Positions 4,841 to 7,578 of a stretch of 7,578 nucleotides of DNA are shown piece after piece (positions within the stretch are counted from its first letter, which is position 1; each line of letters begins with the position of its first letter). The notes below the pieces were generated by a model. That model searched no databases and was not told the origin of the DNA. It was given only the letters and a program-made list of their open reading frames with translations. The translations under genes were made by a program, and so were the position numbers. Origin of the DNA: Trebonia sp030042015 (GTDB lineage Bacteria > Actinomycetota > Actinomycetes > Streptosporangiales > Streptosporangiaceae); NCBI RefSeq assembly GCF_030042015.1, contig NZ_JASIAL010000011.1, forward strand, positions 1 through 7,578. Reading direction: 5' to 3'.

Positions 4841-6879
4841 AGCAGCCTGAGCTGCCTGGCACGGCGCACGGCCTTCCTGCGGTGGGTGACCGCGAGCTTG
4901 CGGTGCACGCTCTTGAGATGTGTTTTCACGGTGTTGACGGAAATGTAGAGCTCTTCGGCTATCTCGGCGGTGCTCAGCAACTGCGCCACGCGCCGCAGGA
5001 CCTCCTGTTCCCGCTCGGTCAGCGGCTCGACCATGGCGGGCCCGGCCACGGCGGGCCCGGCCATGGCGGCGGAGATCGAGCCCAGCGCGCCGCCCGGTGG
5101 TGCCGGGCCTGGCTGAGACAAGGCGCGGTAACCGCGCGCGAGTGCGGCGTCGGCCCGCAGCACGGGGAACAGCCAGGTGTGCTCGAGCTCGAACGGCAGC
5201 CGGACGTCCTCCGCGCGGGCGATGCGCAGCGCCCGCGCGAGCGAGGCACGCCCCGCCACGGCGTCGCCGGTGGCGTAGCCGATCCTGGCCTCGACGAGCA
5301 GGGGGTCGAGAACGGCGCGGTCAGGCGCGCGTGCGGGCTCGGCCGGGGTGAGCGCGGGAACGTGTCCAAGCTGCCGGCGCGCGGCGGGCGACCAGCCGTC
5401 CCGCGCGCAGCCGAGCATGGCGACGGCGTCCGCCACGCGGCCTTCGGCCAGGTGCAGCCAGGCTGCGGCCAGGCTTGCCACCGCGCCGGCCGCCCGGTCC
5501 TCGCACGCGCGCAGGCCGAGGTCTACCCGGCGCAGCTCCGCCCGCACCTGGGCCAGTTCATGGCGCTCCAGGTGGACCAGGGCGAGCGCGATGCCGGCGG
5601 GCACGCTCACCGGTGCTCCGGTGTCCGCGTCGCAGCACGCGGTCCCCGGGTCAGCCTGCGCCGCCTTCCCGGCGAGCTCGCCTGCCCGCATGAGCCGGCC
5701 GCACAGCGCCTGCGCCAGGGCGAGCCGGCCGAGGCAGCCTGCCCGCACCGCGGCGGCCGACTGCGGGCACGGCAGGTCCAGGGCCTGCGCGAGAGCCTGT
5801 TCAGCGTCGTCGAACCGGCCGGCCCACAGCGCCGCCTCGCCCTCGCTCGAGCGCGGGCGCAGCGCGAGCTCCTGATGGCTGGACAGCACATCGGCGGGCA
5901 GCCGGGTCAGCACCCGGCCCTGCTCAGCCGCGGCCGCGGCGAGCCCGGGCAGGTCTCCGTCGCAGCGGGCCAGGCCGAACCTGACGAGCGCGGCGGCCAG
6001 CCGCGACGTGATCTCGGCGTCCGTGGGCAGCCGCCGCAGGATGTCGTCCGCGCGGCCGAGCCAGCTGGCGGCCGAGCGGCGATCATGACGCGCGGCGGCC
6101 AGGGCGGCGGCGGTCACGCAGTCCCTGCACTGGACGCGCCCCGCAGGCGCGGGAAGATCGGCCAGGCCCTGGATCAGGGCCTGGCCGCGATCGGGGTCAA
6201 GCAGGCGGCTCACCGCGAGTTCGTCGACGACGATCCGCGCGGCGAGCCGGCCGTCGCCCGCGCTTGCGGTGTATCGCACGGCGTCGGCCAGCTGCCCGCG
6301 CTGGCGGTGCCATTCGGCGGTGCGCCGCAGCAGGCGGGCGAGCAGGCCGGGGTCCTCCTCCTTCAGCCTCGCCTGCAGCACGGCGCGAAACAGCGGATGG
6401 TACCGGTACCAGCCACCGCCGGCCGGCTGGAGGAACACGTTGGCGCGCACGAGCTCCGGCAGGGACGCCATGCCGCGGCCGGCGCCTCGGTCCGCCAGCA
6501 CCCGCGCCAGGTCGGGCGTGACCTGCTCGGGCACGCTGGTGCGCAGCAGGACGTCCCGCGTTGCCCTGGGCTGGCTGTCGTATGCCTCGCTGGTCAGGTA
6601 GCCGGCTATCAGCTGGTCGACGTCGCCGGGGCCGGCGGTCCCCGCGGCGGGATCGCCGCGCAGCGCGATCGCGACCAGGCGCAGCCCGGTCACCCAGCCT
6701 TCCATCCTCGTCACCAGCGGCATCAGCGCCTCCCGGTATGCCGCGACGTCGTGCCGCTCGAGCAGCAGCCGGGTCTCGGGGCCGGTGAAGGCGAGCTGGC
6801 CGGCGCGGATCTCGGTGAGATCCCCGGTCAGCAGGTACCGATGCAGGGGCAGCGGCTGCTCGGCGCGGGTGCCGGCCAC
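4837..6879 (-). CDS. LAL regulator, C-terminal fragment with LuxR DNA-binding domain
   Basis: The second frame is open from 7122. Upstream of the first plausible start, a GTG at 6879, it already encodes Walker B, PAVLVLDDLHLL (about 6979-6944), so 6879 is not the natural start. After it come PLPLHRYLLTGDLTEIRAGQ, the usual segment after the ATPase core, and a long Ala/Leu/Arg-rich region of paired helices like the MalT sensor. Next is a three-fold AGPAx linker, then the LuxR helix-turn-helix in the last 62 residues: LTEREQEVLRRVAQLLS, TAEIAEELYISVNTVKTHLK and VHRKLAVTHRRKAVRRA. The recognition helix SVNTVKTHLKSVHRKL is intact. If translated alone it would be a 680-residue protein without an ATPase site. 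Its stop overlaps that of the DUF3040-like gene. Confidence 0.82.
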   Translation of the reverse strand: MAGTRAEQPLPLHRYLLTGDLTEIRAGQLAFTGPETRLLLERHDVAAYREALMPLVTRMEGWVTGLRLVAIALRGDPAAGTAGPGDVDQLIAGYLTSEAYDSQPRATRDVLLRTSVPEQVTPDLARVLADRGAGRGMASLPELVRANVFLQPAGGGWYRYHPLFRAVLQARLKEEDPGLLARLLRRTAEWHRQRGQLADAVRYTASAGDGRLAARIVVDELAVSRLLDPDRGQALIQGLADLPAPAGRVQCRDCVTAAALAAARHDRRSAASWLGRADDILRRLPTDAEITSRLAAALVRFGLARCDGDLPGLAAAAAEQGRVLTRLPADVLSSHQELALRPRSSEGEAALWAGRFDDAEQALAQALDLPCPQSAAAVRAGCLGRLALAQALCGRLMRAGELAGKAAQADPGTACCDADTGAPVSVPAGIALALVHLERHELAQVRAELRRVDLGLRACEDRAAGAVASLAAAWLHLAEGRVADAVAMLGCARDGWSPAARRQLGHVPALTPAEPARAPDRAVLDPLLVEARIGYATGDAVAGRASLARALRIARAEDVRLPFELEHTWLFPVLRADAALARGYRALSQPGPAPPGGALGSISAAMAGPAVAGPAMVEPLTEREQEVLRRVAQLLSTAEIAEELYISVNTVKTHLKSVHRKLAVTHRRKAVRRARQLRLL
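5031..5072. repeat. 15-bp tandem repeat encoding an AGPAx linker
   Basis: Nearly identical 15-bp units (5031-5045, 5046-5060, then a partial copy 5061-5072) built on CCAYGGCGGGCCCGG. On the coding strand they give AMAGPAVAGPAM, placed directly before the LuxR helix-turn-helix. It is a flexible interdomain linker that has probably grown by unit duplication. Confidence 0.65.
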
Positions 6880-6961
6880 GACGCGCAGCCCTGGCTTGGC
6901 ATGCCGCAGCAGGTAGCCGAGTCCGGCTCCAAGCTCAGGCGCGTGGAGCAGGTGCAGGTCG

Positions 6962-7345
6962 TCAAGGACAAGGACGGCGGGCGGCCGCCGCGCGGCCAGC
7001 GCCGACGCGATCAGCAGCGGCCCGGCCGCCTGCGGATCCGGCGGCGGGCGGGCGGATTCCTGCCCTGGCCAGCGCGGCCCCGAGGTTGCGCCAGAAGCGG
7101 CCGGGGGTGTTGTCGTAGTCGTCTAGCGTGAGCCGGGCGACCGGACCGGGCCACGGGCCGGCCGCCAGCCACTGGGCGAGGGCCGTGGTCTTGCCCGCTC
7201 CGGGCGGGCCGGAGACCACGGTGACCGTCCCCTGCTGCACGCCCTTGTCGATGCACCTGTCGATCCTCTGGCGCGGCACGAGCCAGCCCTGCAGTTCCGG
7301 CGGTGACAACTTCGCCGTCAGCAGCGGCTCAGGGATGTCAGGCAT
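6962..7345 (-). CDS. LAL regulator, N-terminal fragment with Walker A
   Basis: The 127-residue reading of the first frame. Residues 1-100 are family-like: LLTAKLSPPELQGWLVPR at the N-terminus, VTVVSGPPGAGKTTALAQWL (41-60) with the Walker A motif GPPGAGKT at 46-53, and RLTLDDYDNTPGRFWRNLG (71-89), the segment typically seen before the mid-ATPase part. From about residue 101 on the sequence turns to Ala/Arg/Gly-rich nonsense and stops at 6962. The breakpoint between good and meaningless sequence marks the frameshift. Alone this piece lacks Walker B, sensor and DNA-binding parts and could not work as a regulator. Confidence 0.8.
   Translation of the reverse strand: MPDIPEPLLTAKLSPPELQGWLVPRQRIDRCIDKGVQQGTVTVVSGPPGAGKTTALAQWLAAGPWPGPVARLTLDDYDNTPGRFWRNLGAALARAGIRPPAAGSAGGRAAADRVGAGRAAAARRPCP
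7040..7055. other. GGC/GGGC tract, probable frameshift site
   Basis: The plus strand reads as consecutive units GGC GGC GGGC GGGC GG. Changing one GGGC unit to GGC removes one base and would put the two regulator frames in phase. The tract coincides with the place where meaningful protein sequence switches frame, so a slipped G is the simplest explanation. Confidence 0.6.
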
Positions 7346-7377
7346 CTGTCGTGGCCCGCGAACGTGCGGTCGGCGGC

Positions 7378-7404
7378 TTTGCCGCGTTTGCCGCGTTTGC
7401 CGCG
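7378..7404. repeat. Three perfect tandem copies of TTTGCCGCG
   Basis: Units at 7378-7386, 7387-7395 and 7396-7404 are identical. The array lies 33-59 bp upstream of the regulator ATG at 7345, on its coding strand reading CGCGGCAAA three times. Its position suits an operator or a promoter-region repeat; a slippage-made repeat without function is the alternative. Confidence 0.7.
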
Positions 7405-7407
7405 CGC

Positions 7408-7461
7408 CTGCCGGCGGTCCCGGCCGCGGGCAGGAAGACCGCGACCGGGGACCGCCGGCGG
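7408..7461 (-). terminator. Long hairpin between the DUF1269-like gene and the regulator
   Basis: The left arm around CCGGCGGTCCCGG (7411-7423) pairs with CCGGGGACCGCCGG (7445-7458) with a single bulged base; G7410-C7459 and nearby bases can extend it. The loop is about 21 bases. It begins 20 bases after the stop of the DUF1269-like gene and is the likely end of its transcript. There is no U tract. Confidence 0.6.
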
Positions 7462-7480
7462 TCCGTCACCTGCCGCCTGG

Positions 7481-7578
7481 TCAGCTTTGCGGGACCTTCC
7501 CGCCGTGCAGCGCCTCCTGCAGCTGCTCCTCGCCTTCCTTCGTCAGCGAGGTCTTCAGCACGGTGCCGCCGTACTTGC
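7481..7578 (-). CDS. DUF1269-like protein, C-terminal end only
   Basis: Partial: only the last 31 codons and the TGA at 7483-7481 are in the window. The readable end is KYGGTVLKTSLTKEGEEQLQ followed by EALHGGKVPQS. This matches the C-terminus of actinobacterial DUF1269 membrane proteins, which typically end in a GGxVLxTSLSKEAExxLQxAL helix. Those proteins have a Gly/Ala-rich membrane hairpin upstream, which is outside the window, so the assignment rests on one motif. Its hairpin terminator and the 135-bp gap separate it from the regulator gene. Confidence 0.65.
   Translation of the reverse strand, partial: KYGGTVLKTSLTKEGEEQLQEALHGGKVPQS

Larger units (their letters stand above)
4837..7345 (-). 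pseudogene. MalT/LAL-type LuxR regulator, split by a frameshift
   Basis: Large ATP-binding LuxR-type regulators (MalT, LAL family) use an ATPase domain and a superhelical sensor domain to control a C-terminal DNA-binding domain. The two frames here join into one protein: 2509 bases, exactly one more than a multiple of three, would give 835 residues, near the usual 850-900. The first frame carries the N-terminus and Walker A; the second carries Walker B, the sensor region and the helix-turn-helix. They must switch between 7122, where the second frame opens after a TAG, and 6965, where the first ends at a TGA. The GGC/GGGC tract at 7040-7055 is the likeliest place. Either a true disabling mutation, a sequencing slip in GC-rich DNA, or less likely translational frameshifting explains it. 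The ATG at 7345 fits family N-termini but has no clear Shine-Dalgarno site. Confidence 0.88.

Noticed and set aside
4243..7131. A 962-codon open frame on the plus strand, the longest in the window
   Set aside because: It is antisense to the LAL regulator and the CMD-like gene, has a Gly/Arg/Gln/Pro-rich meaningless composition and no recognisable motif, and arises because stop codons are rare in GC-rich antisense frames.
6879..7345. Two independent genes: a small ATP-binding protein and a separate LuxR regulator
   Set aside because: Walker A and Walker B of one ATPase lie on the two sides in adjacent frames at the normal distance, so this is one interrupted gene.
1..7578. tRNA, rRNA, CRISPR array, insertion sequence or phage attachment site
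   Set aside because: No tRNA-like cloverleaf, no spaced repeats of 25-40 bases, no transposase or integrase motif, and no long terminal inverted repeats were found by reading both strands.

Overview
The window is very GC-rich DNA with dense coding, actinobacterial-style proteins, several GTG starts and few Shine-Dalgarno sites. It most likely comes from the chromosome of a high-GC actinomycete (Actinomycetota); genus cannot be judged from the sequence alone. No RNA gene, insertion sequence, CRISPR array or phage gene is visible. No stretch over 300 bases lacks a gene.

Layout, left to right. (1) The 5' part of a gene for a small secreted protein on the minus strand (1-302, cut by the window edge). 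(2) A 202-bp divergent promoter region. (3) nadE on the plus strand (505-2379), glutamine-dependent NAD+ synthetase, complete and with all key motifs; probably translated from a leaderless mRNA. (4) A GMC-family flavoprotein oxidoreductase on the minus strand (2336-3913). It overlaps nadE tail to tail by 44 bp and seems to have lost the two usual catalytic residues of its family. (5) A small carboxymuconolactone-decarboxylase-like protein, also minus (4020-4400). (6) A 233-bp divergent region with short dyads and tandem repeats. (7) A 68-residue DUF3040-like protein on plus (4634-4840). (8) A large MalT/LAL-type ATP-binding LuxR regulator on minus (4837-7345), split by a one-nucleotide frameshift in a GGC/GGGC tract near 7040-7055. 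(9) A 135-bp gap with a strong hairpin and three perfect 9-bp tandem repeats. (10) The C-terminus of a DUF1269-like protein on minus (7481-7578, cut by the window edge).

How they fit together. nadE is a housekeeping enzyme and has no obvious functional tie to its neighbours. The GMC protein and the CMD-like protein are co-directional but separated by 106 bp containing a hairpin, so they are probably separate transcription units. The LAL regulator could be a local regulator, but nothing in the sequence names its target. I see no clear novel multi-gene system. The points most worth a second look are the degenerate-looking GMC enzyme whose C-terminal tail runs through a terminator-like hairpin into nadE, the frameshifted LAL regulator, the shared CTAG stop overlap, and the short repeats in the intergenic regions.
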